Of a stretch of 64,000 nucleotides of DNA, positions 52,001-62,083 are shown in pieces. Both the position numbers and the translations under genes were made by a program. A model generated the notes under the pieces. The model saw nothing but the letters and a program-made list of their open reading frames with translations, ran no database searches and was not told where the DNA came from. The DNA comes from Pseudopelagicola sp. (GTDB taxonomy: Bacteria; Pseudomonadota; Alphaproteobacteria; Rhodobacterales; Rhodobacteraceae), in the NCBI GenBank assembly GCA_026195905.1, contig JAPHRE010000039.1, positions 1-64,000 on the forward strand. The letters run 5' to 3'. Position 1 is the stretch's first letter. Every line of letters starts with the position of its first letter.

Positions 52001-54859
52001 TTACTGCTCGGGGACAAGGATTTCGCGTTTGCCGACATGGTTCGCCGGGCTGACAAGCCCCTGATCCTCCATCTGCTCCACAAGCCGCGCCGCCTTGTTA
52101 TACCCGATCGAAAGTTTGCGCTGAATATATGAGGTCGAACATTTGCGATCCTTGATGACAATCGCCACCGCCGTATCATAGAGCGCATCTTCGGAATCCG
52201 TGTTGCCGCCAAGGCCAAGAACCGCATCGATTCCATCCGCCTTTTCGTCGTCCGGCCCCTCGACAACGCCGCCAATATACTCGGGTGCGCCAAAGCTCTT
52301 GAGGTGGTTCACAACCTCTTCGACCTCTTCGTCGCTTACAAACGGCCCATGACACCGGGTGATCTTTGCACCGCCCGCCATATATAGCATATCCCCCATC
52401 CCCAAGAGCTGTTCTGCCCCCATCTCGCCAAGGATCGTCCGGCTATCAACCTTCGAGGTGACCTGAAAGGAAATCCGCGTCGGGAAATTGGCCTTGATCG
52501 TGCCGGTGATAACGTCAACCGACGGACGCTGTGTCGCCATGATGATATGGATGCCGCTGGCCCGTGCCATCTGGGCAAGGCGCTGGATACAGGCTTCGAT
52601 CTCCTTGCCCGCCACCATCATCAAATCGGCCATCTCGTCCACGACGACAACGATATAGGGCATTTTCTCGGGCGCGAATTCCTCGGTCTCGAAAATCGGC
52701 TCGCCGGTCTCGTCGTCAAACCCGGTCTGCACCGTGCGGCTGAACATCTCGCCTCTGCCAAGCGCATCCGCAACGCGGCTATTGTAGCCGTCGATATTAC
52801 GCACACCCATTTTCGACATCTTGCGATAGCGTTCTTCCATCTCGCCGACGACCCATTTCAGGGCGACAACCGCCTTCTTGGGATCTGTGACAACCGGGCT
52901 GAGGAGATGCGGAATCCCATCATAAACCGAAAGTTCAAGCATCTTCGGGTCGATCATGATCAACCGGCATTCTTCCGGCGTCAGGCGATACAGAAGCGAT
53001 AGGATCATGGTGTTGATCGCCACCGATTTTCCCGACCCTGTGGTCCCGGCAATAAGAAGGTGCGGCATTTTTGAAAGGTTGGCGACAATCGGATCCCCGC
53101 CAATATCCTTGCCAAGCGCAAGCGGCAATTTCATGTTCGTGTCGCCGAAATCGCGCGTTGCAAGGATCTCGCGCAGGACAACCTTTTCACGGTTCTCATT
53201 CGGAAGTTCGATCCCGATCACGCTGCGCCCCGGCACGGTCGAAACACGCGCCGAAAGGGCGCTCATCGAACGCGCAATATCGTCGGCAAGCCCGATAACC
53301 CGGCTCGCCTTGAGGCCCGGCGCGGGTTCAAGCTCATACATCGTCACCACGGGACCGGGGCGCACCGATACGATCTCGCCCTTGACGCCATAGTCATCAA
53401 GCACGCTCTCAAGCATCCGCGCATTTTCCTCAAGCGCCTCATCACTGAGATGGTGACGCTGAATTTCCATCGGATTGGCCAATAGACCAAGCGGCGGTAG
53501 CTCAAATTCTGCGGCCGCCTCATCAAAGGCAAGCGACGGCTGTGCCTCTGCGCGCGCACGGCTCGACGGCTGTGCGGCTTTTTGGGTGCGCGGCTGCACA
53601 ACGGCCTTTTTCGGCTCTGCCGTGGGAAGCGGTGTCATCACAGGCTCGGGCGTCGTCCGAAGCGGCAATGGCTGATCGAACCCCTCTATAAGAACCTCAT
53701 CCGCGCCATCATCGACATCCACCTCGGCCATCGGTGCCTCATATGACGCGGCCGTCAACGGCGGCTCGGGCGGAAACGCGTCTTGCCCCGGCATGGCCCT
53801 CGGATCAACGATCAACGGATCGGGCTTGCGCCCCCGGCCTTTGGTCAACGGTTTGTCTTCGGGGAAATCCGGCGGCGAAACGGGTTGCCCCTGCGCCTTG
53901 CGCAGTCGAATCGCTTCGGCAATCCGCGCTTGGATACGGTCCGGCTCGGGCGCGTTGGCCGCATCGGCAAGGCATTCCTGCTCAACAAGCTCCGGTTCCG
54001 GCATCGGCTCGGGCCGTTTGATAAGCGCCGGCATCTTCGCCAATAGCCCGGTTTTAGGCTCCTGCGGTTTTTCCGGCGCGGCCATCATCGGCTCGGGCGC
54101 GGTCTGCACGGCATCCGCCCACCCCTGCGAGGCCGCCGCCGAAACCCGGACATCGGCCTTGCGTTCCATCCGCCGTGCCTGCGCCTTCTGCGCCGCCTGC
54201 GCCGTTGCGCCCATTCCCTTGCCAAGAAGGCTCATAAGCGACGCATAGCTCAGGATCACCCCGACAACCATGAACCGACCAACCTGAATAAGCTCCTCGC
54301 GCGTAAACCCAAGCACAAATAGCGCCAGCGCCACGAAACAAAGCCCCACAAGCGCCGACAGAATCTTGACCCCTGTCACCGCCCCAATCGGCAAGATATT
54401 CAGGATCGCGCCAAGAAACGTATCCCCGAAAAGCCCGCCAAGGCCAAAACTATGGGTCCACCCGCCCCCCGGCACGAGGGTCGACGCATACATGGACCCA
54501 AGCGCAAGCATGATCGGCGCAAAGATAACCCGGCTGATGACACGCTCTTCGCCGCGATGCAGGGCAAACCGAACGCCCCACGCCCCAAGCACAAGCGCAA
54601 TCCCCCAGCTGCCCCAACCGACAATGGTAAACAACGGGGCCGCAATCGACGCCCCCATGCGCCCCATCCAGTTCTCAACCGGCGCATCCGTGGCGGACAT
54701 CCAACTCGGATCATCGGGCGTATACGAAACGATCATCGCCGCCGCCATCGCCGCCAATACAAGTAGCGCGATGCCGATCAATTCCTTGCCGCGTTTTTCA
54801 ATCGCGGCCTGCGTGGTGCTGTCAAGAAGCGGATCGCGCCCGCGTGCCTGATATGCCAT
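52001..54859 (-). CDS. ftsK: DNA translocase FtsK
   Basis: A 952-residue protein. The N-terminus has about four to five membrane helices (residues about 25-215). A proline/glutamate-rich linker (about 215-455) follows, then the motor: Walker [16 protein letters not shown] (about residue 605), [12 protein letters not shown], and [21 protein letters not shown]. The C-terminal gamma domain (about 890-950: [20 protein letters not shown]) reads KOPS signals. It pumps chromosome ends through the division septum and activates XerCD at dif. First of an ftsK-lolA unit, 19 bases after dapC. Confidence 0.96.
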   Translation of the reverse strand: MAYQARGRDPLLDSTTQAAIEKRGKELIGIALLVLAAMAAAMIVSYTPDDPSWMSATDAPVENWMGRMGASIAAPLFTIVGWGSWGIALVLGAWGVRFALHRGEERVISRVIFAPIMLALGSMYASTLVPGGGWTHSFGLGGLFGDTFLGAILNILPIGAVTGVKILSALVGLCFVALALFVLGFTREELIQVGRFMVVGVILSYASLMSLLGKGMGATAQAAQKAQARRMERKADVRVSAAASQGWADAVQTAPEPMMAAPEKPQEPKTGLLAKMPALIKRPEPMPEPELVEQECLADAANAPEPDRIQARIAEAIRLRKAQGQPVSPPDFPEDKPLTKGRGRKPDPLIVDPRAMPGQDAFPPEPPLTAASYEAPMAEVDVDDGADEVLIEGFDQPLPLRTTPEPVMTPLPTAEPKKAVVQPRTQKAAQPSSRARAEAQPSLAFDEAAAEFELPPLGLLANPMEIQRHHLSDEALEENARMLESVLDDYGVKGEIVSVRPGPVVTMYELEPAPGLKASRVIGLADDIARSMSALSARVSTVPGRSVIGIELPNENREKVVLREILATRDFGDTNMKLPLALGKDIGGDPIVANLSKMPHLLIAGTTGSGKSVAINTMILSLLYRLTPEECRLIMIDPKMLELSVYDGIPHLLSPVVTDPKKAVVALKWVVGEMEERYRKMSKMGVRNIDGYNSRVADALGRGEMFSRTVQTGFDDETGEPIFETEEFAPEKMPYIVVVVDEMADLMMVAGKEIEACIQRLAQMARASGIHIIMATQRPSVDVITGTIKANFPTRISFQVTSKVDSRTILGEMGAEQLLGMGDMLYMAGGAKITRCHGPFVSDEEVEEVVNHLKSFGAPEYIGGVVEGPDDEKADGIDAVLGLGGNTDSEDALYDTAVAIVIKDRKCSTSYIQRKLSIGYNKAARLVEQMEDQGLVSPANHVGKREILVPEQ

Positions 54860-54878
54860 GCTCGTTCCCTCGTCTCTT

Positions 54879-56054
54879 TTATCCGTAGAGGCAGTCGCGC
54901 ACCCTTACGAGCGCCTCCTGCACCTGCGATTTTGGGGCCACCAAGGCGACCCGAATATATCCTTTGCCGGGATTCCCGGCCTCTGCATCGCGACTAAGAT
55001 ACGCGCCCGGCAAAACCCTGATCCCGGTCTCTTGCCAAAGCCTCAACGCCGCCGCCTCACCATCTTCAACCGGCAACCAGAGGAAAAACCCCGCCTCCGG
55101 GCTTTGATATCCCGCCACGCCTGCGAAAACCGCATCGGCCACATCGAACTTTTCCGCATAGAGCCTGCGGTTTTCCTCGACATGCGCCTCATCGGCCCAA
55201 ACCTTTTCCGCCGCCTTTTGCAACGGCAACGGCAACGGCGCGCCCGCATAGGCCCGCAATTGGCGAATGCGACGAATGCACTCCGGCCCGCCCGCCACAA
55301 ACCCGGACCGCAGCCCCGGAAGGTTCGACCGCTTCGAAAGCGAATGGAAGATCACAACCCGCTCCGGGTCCGCCCCCATCTCCTGTGCAACCTCAAGCGC
55401 CCCAACCGGGGCCGCGCCGCGATAAATCTCGGAATAACATTCATCCGCGAAAATGCGGAAATCGTGCTTTTCGGCCAAGGCGATCAAATCGCGCCAATAG
55501 GCACGATCCGCCACCGCCCCCTGCGGATTGGCCGGCGAGCAAATATATGCAACCGCCACCCGGTCCAATAGCTCCGGCGCAAGCGCGGTATAATCCGGCA
55601 AGAACCCCGTCGCCGCCTCGGCATTGACGAAAACCGGCTCCGCTCCGACCGAAATCGCCGCCACGGCATAGACCTGATAAAACGGATTGGGCACGAGAAC
55701 CTTGGGCTTTGCCCCGTTCTTCGTCTCGGGGCAAAGCGCCATCATGGCGTTGTAAAGCCCCTCGCGTGTCCCGTTCAGCGCCATGATCCGATCCGCGCCA
55801 ACCTCAACGCCATAGCGCCGCGCGATCCAGCCCGAAATCGCGCCAAGCAACTCCGGCGTGCCGTCATTCGGCGGATAGCGATTGAACCCTTCCGCATGGT
55901 CGGCAATCACATCCATGACCCAGGCCGGAAACGCATGTTTCGGCTCACCAATGGTCATATGGACAACGTCGCCGCCGGGCTGATGGGGGTCCAACAGCGC
56001 GCGCAGGCGCGGAAACGCATAGGCCGGAAGGTTCGAAAACCGCTCGGGAAACAT
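54879..56054 (-). CDS. dapC: Succinyldiaminopimelate/aminotransferase class I (DapC type)
   Basis: A 391-residue PLP enzyme of fold type I. Lys241 in [14 protein letters not shown] binds the cofactor; [23 protein letters not shown] and [10 protein letters not shown] are typical of the DapC branch, in which SKRSNxPGLR is the usual wording. It makes N-succinyl-LL-diaminopimelate in lysine and cell-wall synthesis. It precedes ftsK on the same strand by 19 bases. Other class I aminotransferase roles are possible but less likely. Confidence 0.88.
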   Translation of the reverse strand: MFPERFSNLPAYAFPRLRALLDPHQPGGDVVHMTIGEPKHAFPAWVMDVIADHAEGFNRYPPNDGTPELLGAISGWIARRYGVEVGADRIMALNGTREGLYNAMMALCPETKNGAKPKVLVPNPFYQVYAVAAISVGAEPVFVNAEAATGFLPDYTALAPELLDRVAVAYICSPANPQGAVADRAYWRDLIALAEKHDFRIFADECYSEIYRGAAPVGALEVAQEMGADPERVVIFHSLSKRSNLPGLRSGFVAGGPECIRRIRQLRAYAGAPLPLPLQKAAEKVWADEAHVEENRRLYAEKFDVADAVFAGVAGYQSPEAGFFLWLPVEDGEAAALRLWQETGIRVLPGAYLSRDAEAGNPGKGYIRVALVAPKSQVQEALVRVRDCLYG

Positions 56055-56193
56055 ATTTAGACTGCCTCAAGGTTCGGGATCGTGAGTGCCCCGTTTGCCC
56101 CAGACTACAAAAGGCCGCCGCTCACGTCCAGAAAAATGCCCTGAAAGCCGCGCGTTGTGGCATTTGTGACAATCCGCCGGGATGAACGGGCCC

Positions 56194-57528
56194 CTACCCC
56201 TCCTGCAAGGCCGCCTCAACCGCCGCCGCAACGCGCAACAATCTCTCTTCCGCCATTGGCGCGCCCAACATCATCAACCCGCAACTCGGAAGTCCGGTCG
56301 GAAGCGACATCGCCGACGATCCCATGAGATTGCCAATCCGCGTATTGCGAAGCGCCATAAGGTTCTCGATCACATAATACTCTTGATCGCGCATCAACCG
56401 CCCCGCATCCGGCGGCAGGATTGGCGAGGTCGGCAAAAGCACCGCATCGAACCCGGCCGTCCGCGCATTCCAACGCGCGCGATAGGCGTCAAGTTTCTGC
56501 CACGCTTCAACATAGGTCGGCCCGTCAAAATTTGCCCCGGCGCGGAACCGTTCAAGAACCTGATCGAACATTTTCTCCGGCGCGGCCTCGATAACCTCGC
56601 GCCATGTTCCGTAGGCTTCTGCGGTAAAAAGCGGCCCCGACAGGGCAAGCGCCTCGGACACTTCCGGCGCCTCAAGCGGCACAAGCTCGGCCCCAAGATC
56701 GCGCAACCGCTCCACCGCGCGCAAATATCCCGCCATCGGCGCTTCGCGCACATCCTCAAGCGCCTCGGTCTGCAAGAGGGCAAACCGTTTGCCCTGAAGC
56801 GTCGCCCCGCGCAAATCCGCGGCCGGACGCCCCTCAAGCACCGACAGCACAAGCGCCACATCCTCGACCGTGCGACAAAGCGGCCCGACGGTATCGAACT
56901 TCGCCGCCAACGGCACCACACCCTTGCAAGAAACCCGCCCGGACGTTGTTTTCAGCCCCACAAGATCGTTCCACGCCGCTGGAATACGCACCGACCCGCC
57001 CGTATCCGACCCGACCGCTGCCGCTGCAAGACCAAACGCAACCGAGGCCGCCGCCCCAGAGGACGACCCCCCCGGAACCGCCTGAGGATCATTGATGCAA
57101 GGCGGTGTCGCCGTCATCGGGTTCAGACCAAGCCCCGAAAATGCCAACTCCGACATATGCGTCTTGCCAAGACACACGAGCCCCAGAGCCGTGGCATTGC
57201 GCACCACCTCGGCATCCTGTCCCGGCACGCGCCCCTCAAGCAGGTTCGATCCCGCCTTGGTTTCGTCGCCCGCCGTATCGAAAAGGTCTTTCCAACTGAT
57301 TGGCACCCCATCAAGCGGCGAAAGACGCTGCCCGGCCCGCGCCCGCTCTGCCGCCGCTTCCGCTTCGGCCAGGGCGCGTTCGGGCGTGACAACGCTATAA
57401 ATCCGGTCCCTTGCATCATGGCTTTCAATCGCCCCAAGAAACGCCTGCGTTAGAGCGACCGGATCAATCGCCCCGTCGCCAATCCCCCGCCCAAGCGCCG
57501 CCGCACTTTTTGAAAGCCAATCCAACAT
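56194..57528 (-). CDS. Amidase signature family amidase
   Basis: A 444-residue amidase. The triad Lys80 (GVPISWKDL), Ser155 (PGGSSSGAA) and Ser179 (DTGGSVRIP) has the same spacing as in FAAH. It resembles the GatA-like amidases, but no gatB or gatC is present, so it is a free amide hydrolase with unknown substrate. Start at 57528 follows CGGGGGATTGGC; the frame extends upstream past the promoter of the divergent hydroxylase gene without support. It is followed on the same strand by dapC after 139 bases. Confidence 0.9.
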   Translation of the reverse strand: MLDWLSKSAAALGRGIGDGAIDPVALTQAFLGAIESHDARDRIYSVVTPERALAEAEAAAERARAGQRLSPLDGVPISWKDLFDTAGDETKAGSNLLEGRVPGQDAEVVRNATALGLVCLGKTHMSELAFSGLGLNPMTATPPCINDPQAVPGGSSSGAAASVAFGLAAAAVGSDTGGSVRIPAAWNDLVGLKTTSGRVSCKGVVPLAAKFDTVGPLCRTVEDVALVLSVLEGRPAADLRGATLQGKRFALLQTEALEDVREAPMAGYLRAVERLRDLGAELVPLEAPEVSEALALSGPLFTAEAYGTWREVIEAAPEKMFDQVLERFRAGANFDGPTYVEAWQKLDAYRARWNARTAGFDAVLLPTSPILPPDAGRLMRDQEYYVIENLMALRNTRIGNLMGSSAMSLPTGLPSCGLMMLGAPMAEERLLRVAAAVEAALQEG

Positions 57529-57614
57529 GCCAATCCCCCGCGATAATCTGCCAAAAAGACGGTAACGGCCCAGCGCGGCATGGACAATCCCGTTTGCAGG
57601 CGCATATTTGGCCC

Positions 57615-58829
57615 ATGAGCTATGACACAGATATCGTGATTGCCGGCGGCGGTCTGAATGGCCCCGCTCTTGCGCTCGGGCTGGCACGCGCCGGGTTTTC
57701 CGTAACGGTGGTTGACCCCCGCCCCCGCTCTGCCCGCGCCGGAGATAATTTTGACGGGCGCAGCTATGCGCTCGCGCTGGCCTCGACCCGCCTTTTGAAC
57801 GCCATCGACGTCTGGCCCCGTGTTGTCGCCGATGCGCAGGTGATGCACGAAATCAAAGTCACCGATGGGCGCGCGGGCGAAGGTCCGGCCCCCTTCTTCC
57901 TGCATTTTGACCGTGGCGCCCTCGAAGAAGGGCCGATGGGCTACATGCTCGAAGATCGCTTTCTCTACCGCGCCTTCCTCGCCGCAATGGACGACGAAGA
58001 CCGCGTGACCCTTGTGACCGAAGACTCTGTCGTCGCGCAGGAAATCGACCCCGCCGGTGTGACCGCGACCCTCGCCTCGGGCGAAACCATCCGCGCCCGC
58101 CTCCTTGTCGGCTGCGATGGGCGTCAATCCGGCGTGCAACGCCGCGCCGGAATTACCCGGAGCGGCTGGGGCTATGGCCAAACCGCTCTCGTCTGCGCCA
58201 TCGCCCATGAAAAACCGCACCACGGTATCGCGCATCAATTCTTCATGCCCCCCGGCCCCCTCGCGATCCTGCCCTTGCCGGGCAATGTCTCCTCCATCGT
58301 CTGGAGCGAAACCGACGAGACCGCCGCCCGCTTTCAATCGCTCTCGGATGAGGATTACCTTACCGCCCTGCGGCCGCGCTTTGGCGACTTCCTTGGCGAG
58401 ATTTCCCTCGCAGGCAAACGCTTTACCTATCCGCTAACCCTGACCGTAGCCGACGCGTTTATCGCGGACCGCGTGGCGCTTGTCGGTGATGCTGCGCACG
58501 GGATGCACCCGATTGCGGGCCAAGGCCTCAACGCTGGCCTGCGCGATGTCGGCGCCCTCGTGCAAGTGCTCGACGAGGCCCGCCGCCGCGGCGAGGATAT
58601 CGGCACGGCCCCCGTTCTCGAACGCTATCAGGAATGGCGTCGCTTCGACACACAAGCCCTGATCGCCGCAACCGACCTCACGAACAAACTGTTCTCGAAC
58701 GACAACCCGCTCTTGCGTGTCGGACGGGATCTCGGCTTGGGGCTTGTCAACGCGATCTCCCCCCTGCGCCGTGGCATGATCCGCGAAGCGGCGGGGCTCA
58801 CCGGCGATTTACCGGCCCTTATGCGCTAA
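57615..58829 (+). CDS. UbiH/UbiF/COQ6-family FAD monooxygenase
   Basis: A 404-residue flavoprotein hydroxylase. GGGLNGPALALGLARAG is the dinucleotide fold, DGRSYALALAS a family variant of the second motif, LLVGCDGRQSGVQ the DG motif, and VALVGDAAHGMHPIAGQGLNAGLRD the GD motif that also names the ubiquinone hydroxylases. It should add a ring hydroxyl in ubiquinone synthesis; alphaproteobacteria often have several such genes with different positions (UbiL, UbiM, UbiH), and the position cannot be given here. Start at 57615; divergent from the amidase. Confidence 0.9.
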   Translation: MSYDTDIVIAGGGLNGPALALGLARAGFSVTVVDPRPRSARAGDNFDGRSYALALASTRLLNAIDVWPRVVADAQVMHEIKVTDGRAGEGPAPFFLHFDRGALEEGPMGYMLEDRFLYRAFLAAMDDEDRVTLVTEDSVVAQEIDPAGVTATLASGETIRARLLVGCDGRQSGVQRRAGITRSGWGYGQTALVCAIAHEKPHHGIAHQFFMPPGPLAILPLPGNVSSIVWSETDETAARFQSLSDEDYLTALRPRFGDFLGEISLAGKRFTYPLTLTVADAFIADRVALVGDAAHGMHPIAGQGLNAGLRDVGALVQVLDEARRRGEDIGTAPVLERYQEWRRFDTQALIAATDLTNKLFSNDNPLLRVGRDLGLGLVNAISPLRRGMIREAAGLTGDLPALMR

Positions 58830-59103
58830 GCCGCGCGCGCCCAAAGTCAACCGTCCGCTCCACCACGCGAAGCTCGATCGAAAACCTTTCATCCCAATAC
58901 CGTGGGTCGCACAATAACGCCCGCGGTAGACGGTCATACCGAAACACCTTGCGCCGCACCTCGCAGAACTCAACCTCATAGGCCTCGCCCGCTTCAACGC
59001 CCTCGGCAATCAGGCGCGCTTTAAGCTCTGCCTCCCGCTGTTTCAGGGCTGCAATTTCTTCTCGGATATACCCAAGCGCATCTGCTGGACTCATTCTGGA
59101 CAT
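58819..59103 (-). CDS. Small helical protein of unknown function
   Basis: A 94-residue protein starting MSRMSPADALGYIREEIAAL at 59103, after an excellent AAGGAGGCGGCC. Residues about 5-38 form a charged amphipathic helix or coiled coil (IREEIAALKQREAELKARLI); the rest (EVEFCEVRRKVFRYDRLPRALL, then RYWDERFSIELRVVERTV) looks mixed. Basic overall. I recognise no family. Its end overlaps the hydroxylase gene by 11 bases on the opposite strand. Confidence 0.7.
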   Translation of the reverse strand: MSRMSPADALGYIREEIAALKQREAELKARLIAEGVEAGEAYEVEFCEVRRKVFRYDRLPRALLCDPRYWDERFSIELRVVERTVDFGRARLSA

Positions 59104-59197
59104 GGCCGCCTCCTTCTGGTGACGCCCCATGCAAACACATCAGAGGTTAAAACCCCCTGAACAGGCTTCCCTCTCTGTGAAAAATCGCGCCAGCGCC

Positions 59198-59383
59198 CTA
59201 GTCGAGCACCCGCGCCTCATCGACCAACATCACGGGGATGCCATTGCGGATCGGAAACGCAAGGTTCGCCGCCTTCGAGATCAACTCCTGCGCCTCGCCG
59301 TCATATTCAAGCGTGCCGCGCGTCTGCGGACACACAAGCACCTCAAGCATCCGGCGATCAAAAAGCGGTGTTTTCTCACTCAT
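59198..59383 (-). CDS. Trm112 family protein
   Basis: A 61-residue protein. [21 protein letters not shown] and [24 protein letters not shown] match the Trm112/YcaR family, small folds with one or two cysteine pairs; here only one cysteine (in VCPQT) is left, so zinc is probably not bound. Bacterial members may assist tRNA or rRNA methyltransferases. It overlaps the LON-domain gene stop by 4 bases (ATGA) and is translated after it. Confidence 0.92.
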   Translation of the reverse strand: MSEKTPLFDRRMLEVLVCPQTRGTLEYDGEAQELISKAANLAFPIRNGIPVMLVDEARVLD

Positions 59384-60024
59384 TGCATTATATCCTCTCC
59401 CGCGCCGCCCCGAAGCGCAAATTCAATCAACGTCACAAGGGTTTCCCGCCGCGTGGTCAGCGACGGCGCCTCAAGAAGCGCCTGTTTATCCTCAGGGGCA
59501 AAGTCAAGGAGCATGGAAAGCGAATTGATGAGCAATTCATCCTCCGCCTCGCGCAACGTCTCCCAATCGGTCGAAAGATCCATCGTGTCGAAATAGCGTT
59601 CCAGCACCGACATGAACGCGCCCCGGTCAAAGGTGTTATCCGGCGCGGGCGCACGCAGGTCGCCTTCGAACCCGTCCCAACTGACCTCACAACGCCGATA
59701 GGGGGCAAACCCGTCCACCTCGCGCAAAACCCGGAACCGCGATACGCCCGAAAGCGTCACAAGGTATCGCCCGTCCTCGGTTTCCGAAAACTGCGTAACC
59801 CGCCCGGCACAGCCGATACTCTGCAATCCCGGCCCCTCGCGACCCGGAACCTCGTTGGGCTGCACCATCCCAATAAGCCGCCCCGGCGTCTTGAGCACAT
59901 CATCCAGCATCGCAAGATACCGCGGCTCAAAGATATGCAGAGGCAGGCGCGAGCGCGGCAAGAGCAACGCACCCGGCAGCGGGAAAATCGGGATCGTTCC
60001 GGGAAGATCTGTAGCTTTCAACAT
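59380..60024 (-). CDS. LON-substrate-binding-domain protein
   Basis: A 214-residue protein made only of the LON N-terminal (PUA-like) domain: [26 protein letters not shown] at the start and [26 protein letters not shown] in the middle. No ATPase or protease part is present. Such stand-alone LON domains are common in alphaproteobacteria; the role may be peptide or protein binding. It lies between the thioredoxin-TPR and Trm112 genes, with 27 bases after the former. Confidence 0.93.
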   Translation of the reverse strand: MLKATDLPGTIPIFPLPGALLLPRSRLPLHIFEPRYLAMLDDVLKTPGRLIGMVQPNEVPGREGPGLQSIGCAGRVTQFSETEDGRYLVTLSGVSRFRVLREVDGFAPYRRCEVSWDGFEGDLRAPAPDNTFDRGAFMSVLERYFDTMDLSTDWETLREAEDELLINSLSMLLDFAPEDKQALLEAPSLTTRRETLVTLIEFALRGGAGEDIMQ

Positions 60025-60051
60025 ATGACAGAGCTTAGCGCGCTTTACCCC

Positions 60052-60966
60052 TTAGGCAAATATCATCGAGCTGAGCTTGCGCCGTCCGTTAAGCACCACC
60101 GGGTCATTCGGTTTGAGCGCCTCGAAAATGGTAAAGAGCTGCGCCTTGGCCGCCCCATCGTTCCAGTCCCGGTCGCGCCGGAAAAGCTCTAGAAGCATGT
60201 CAACCGCCGCCTCGGCATCGCCCGCCGCATGAAGCGCCTGCGCAAGGTCAAACCGGGCCTGATGATTGTCCGGCTCCGCCTCGACCGTGGCGCGCAACTC
60301 GGCGACCGGCCCGGCATGTTCCGCCTGCCGTGCAAGCTCAAGCTGCGCCTTGGCCGCCTCGACCTCTGCGGTCGTGGCCATCGCGTCGGGGCATTGCGCC
60401 AAAACCGCTTCGGCCTGATCTAGCGCCCCCATAGCGATGTTGGCCCGCACCAGCCCGCCAAAGGCCGCCGCGTTGTCCTGCTCTTCACCAAGGATCGCGG
60501 CAAAGGTCTCGCCCGCGCTCTGTGCATCGCCTTCCGCAAGCATGGCTTCGGCCGCCTCAAGCGCCTCGCCAAGCCCGCCATCGGCCTCGCCACCGCCCGC
60601 TTCGATCACGCGTTTGACAAAGGCGTCAATCTCGCTCGGCGGCAATGCGCCCTGAAACCCGTCAACCGGCTGACCTTTGTAAAAGGCAAATACCGTGGGG
60701 ATCGACTGCACCTGCATCTGACCGGCGATCATCTGGTTTTCGTCCACATTGACCTTGGCCATCTTGACCGCGCCCTTGGCCGCCGTAACCGCCGCCTCAA
60801 GCGCCGGGCCAAGCTGTTTGCAAGGGCCGCACCAAGGCGCCCAGAAATCAACGATAACCGGAACCTCCTGCGAGGCCTCGACGACATCGGCCATAAACGT
60901 GGCCTCTGTTACGTCCTTGATAAGATCGCCTGCTGGCGCCGCATTGCCTTGTCCAAGTTCGAGCAT
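60052..60966 (-). CDS. Thioredoxin with TPR tail (YbbN/CnoX-like)
   Basis: A 304-residue protein: thioredoxin domain (about 15-120) with an active WCGPC (Cys46 and Cys49), then a TPR-rich helical tail (about 135-300). E. coli YbbN (CnoX) has the same plan but a changed redox motif and works as a chaperone-oxidoreductase with GroEL; here both cysteines are present, as usual in alphaproteobacteria. It heads a unit of three (TrxTPR, LON-domain, Trm112) with close spacing. Confidence 0.93.
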   Translation of the reverse strand: MLELGQGNAAPAGDLIKDVTEATFMADVVEASQEVPVIVDFWAPWCGPCKQLGPALEAAVTAAKGAVKMAKVNVDENQMIAGQMQVQSIPTVFAFYKGQPVDGFQGALPPSEIDAFVKRVIEAGGGEADGGLGEALEAAEAMLAEGDAQSAGETFAAILGEEQDNAAAFGGLVRANIAMGALDQAEAVLAQCPDAMATTAEVEAAKAQLELARQAEHAGPVAELRATVEAEPDNHQARFDLAQALHAAGDAEAAVDMLLELFRRDRDWNDGAAKAQLFTIFEALKPNDPVVLNGRRKLSSMIFA

Positions 60967-61034
60967 GGGTCTTTCCCCTCATCTATCGTGTTGGCCCCTA
61001 TATGGCCCCTATGATCCAAGGTGCCAACCCGTAG

Positions 61035-61053
61035 GGTGGGTTTTCACCCCACC
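61035..61053. repeat. Hairpin GGTGGG/CCCACC
   Basis: A 6-bp stem around TTTTCAC, 11 bases before the tandem repeat element at 61064. Together they fill most of the 151-base gap between the thioredoxin-TPR gene and xthA. Confidence 0.5.
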
Positions 61054-61063
61054 AACCCTCGGA

Positions 61064-61118
61064 ATCCCGCACCACCGCGATACAGACGCAATACCGACGC
61101 GATACAGACCCGCGTTTC
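61064..61118. repeat. 11-bp-unit tandem repeat element, copy 2
   Basis: TCCCGCACCAC is followed by units CGATACAGACG (61078-61088), CAATACCGACG (61089-61099) and CGATACAGACC (61100-61110). Flank and units match 441-500, about 60.6 kb away. It ends at the xthA stop codon. Confidence 0.65.
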
Positions 61119-61906
61119 TAAACATCAAACGTCGCAAAAACCGGCGCGTGATCCGAGGGTTTTTCCCATCCCCGCGCCGCCCGAAGAACCCGGCTGCCAT
61201 GCCCCGCGTTGGAAATATCCGGCGTCGCCCAGACATGATCGAGCCGCCGCCCCTTATCCGCCGCATCCCAATCCTTGGCGCGGTAAGACCACCAGCTATA
61301 AAGCTGCCCCGCGGGGATATCCTGTCGCGTGATATCGACCCAACTGCCCGCATCCTGGGCCTGGGCAAGCTGTTCAACCTCAACCGGCGTATGGCTCACC
61401 ACCTTCAAAAGCTGCTTGTGGTTCCAAACATCATCCTCGCGCGGCGCGATGTTCAAGTCCCCGACAAGAATAGATTTTTCCGGCTTTTCGCCATGAAACC
61501 AATCGCGCATCTCGGTCAGGTAATCGAGCTTCTGGCCGAACTTCTCGTTGATCTCGCGATCCGGCTTGTCGCCGCCTGCCGGGACATAGAAATTCTGGAT
61601 CGTAACCCCGTTTTCAAGCCGCCCCGCGACGTGCCGCGCATGGCCGAGCGTGGCAAAATCCTGGTCGCCCGCATCTTCCATCGGAATCTTCGACAGGATC
61701 GCAACCCCGTTATATCCCTTCTGTCCCCGCGCCACAATGTAATGATAGCCAAGCGCCTTGAACCCCTCTAGCGGGATCTTTTCAACCGGGCTTTTACACT
61801 CCTGCAAACAAAGCACATCCGGCGCTTCTTCTTGAAGCAATTTCAATACGATAGGCTCTCGAAGCCGCACCGAGTTGATATTCCATGTGGCAAGGGTAAA
61901 GGCCAT
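61118..61906 (-). CDS. xthA: Exodeoxyribonuclease III
   Basis: A 262-residue AP endonuclease of the Xth family. WNINSVRLRE, DVLCLQECK (metal-binding glutamate), LVGDLNIAP (Asp-Asn pair) and the ending PSDHAPVFATF (Asp-His) are all present. It cuts DNA at abasic sites and removes 3' blocks in base-excision repair. Start at 61906. It stands alone, 176 bases from the divergent GST gene. Confidence 0.95.
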   Translation of the reverse strand: MAFTLATWNINSVRLREPIVLKLLQEEAPDVLCLQECKSPVEKIPLEGFKALGYHYIVARGQKGYNGVAILSKIPMEDAGDQDFATLGHARHVAGRLENGVTIQNFYVPAGGDKPDREINEKFGQKLDYLTEMRDWFHGEKPEKSILVGDLNIAPREDDVWNHKQLLKVVSHTPVEVEQLAQAQDAGSWVDITRQDIPAGQLYSWWSYRAKDWDAADKGRRLDHVWATPDISNAGHGSRVLRAARGWEKPSDHAPVFATFDV

Positions 61907-61985
61907 GATCCGCTCCGTTCCGTGTCCGATTTTGCGCCACCTTACCCGCTCCCCCCAACGCCCGCCACGAGGAAAACCGCCCGCT

Positions 61986-62007
61986 CTTCTTCTCTGTAAA
62001 AATACTC
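61986..62007. repeat. Possible remnant of the two-hairpin repeat
   Basis: CTTCTTCTCTGTAAAAATACTC resembles the sequence leading into copy 2 (27790-27810), sharing the TGTA-x-AAATACTC core, but the hairpins that should follow are absent. It lies in the xthA-GST gap. Confidence 0.35.
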
Positions 62008-62083
62008 AAATCCGCTCGCGCCGTAACGACAGGCTCGACATTTTCGCGCATCCCTCCAACACTCTCCCAAGGAGGAACCAACC

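Noticed and set aside
56182..57453. A 423-codon open frame antisense to the amidase
   Set aside because: Very basic, low-complexity translation with no domain; the amidase on the other strand has its full catalytic triad.
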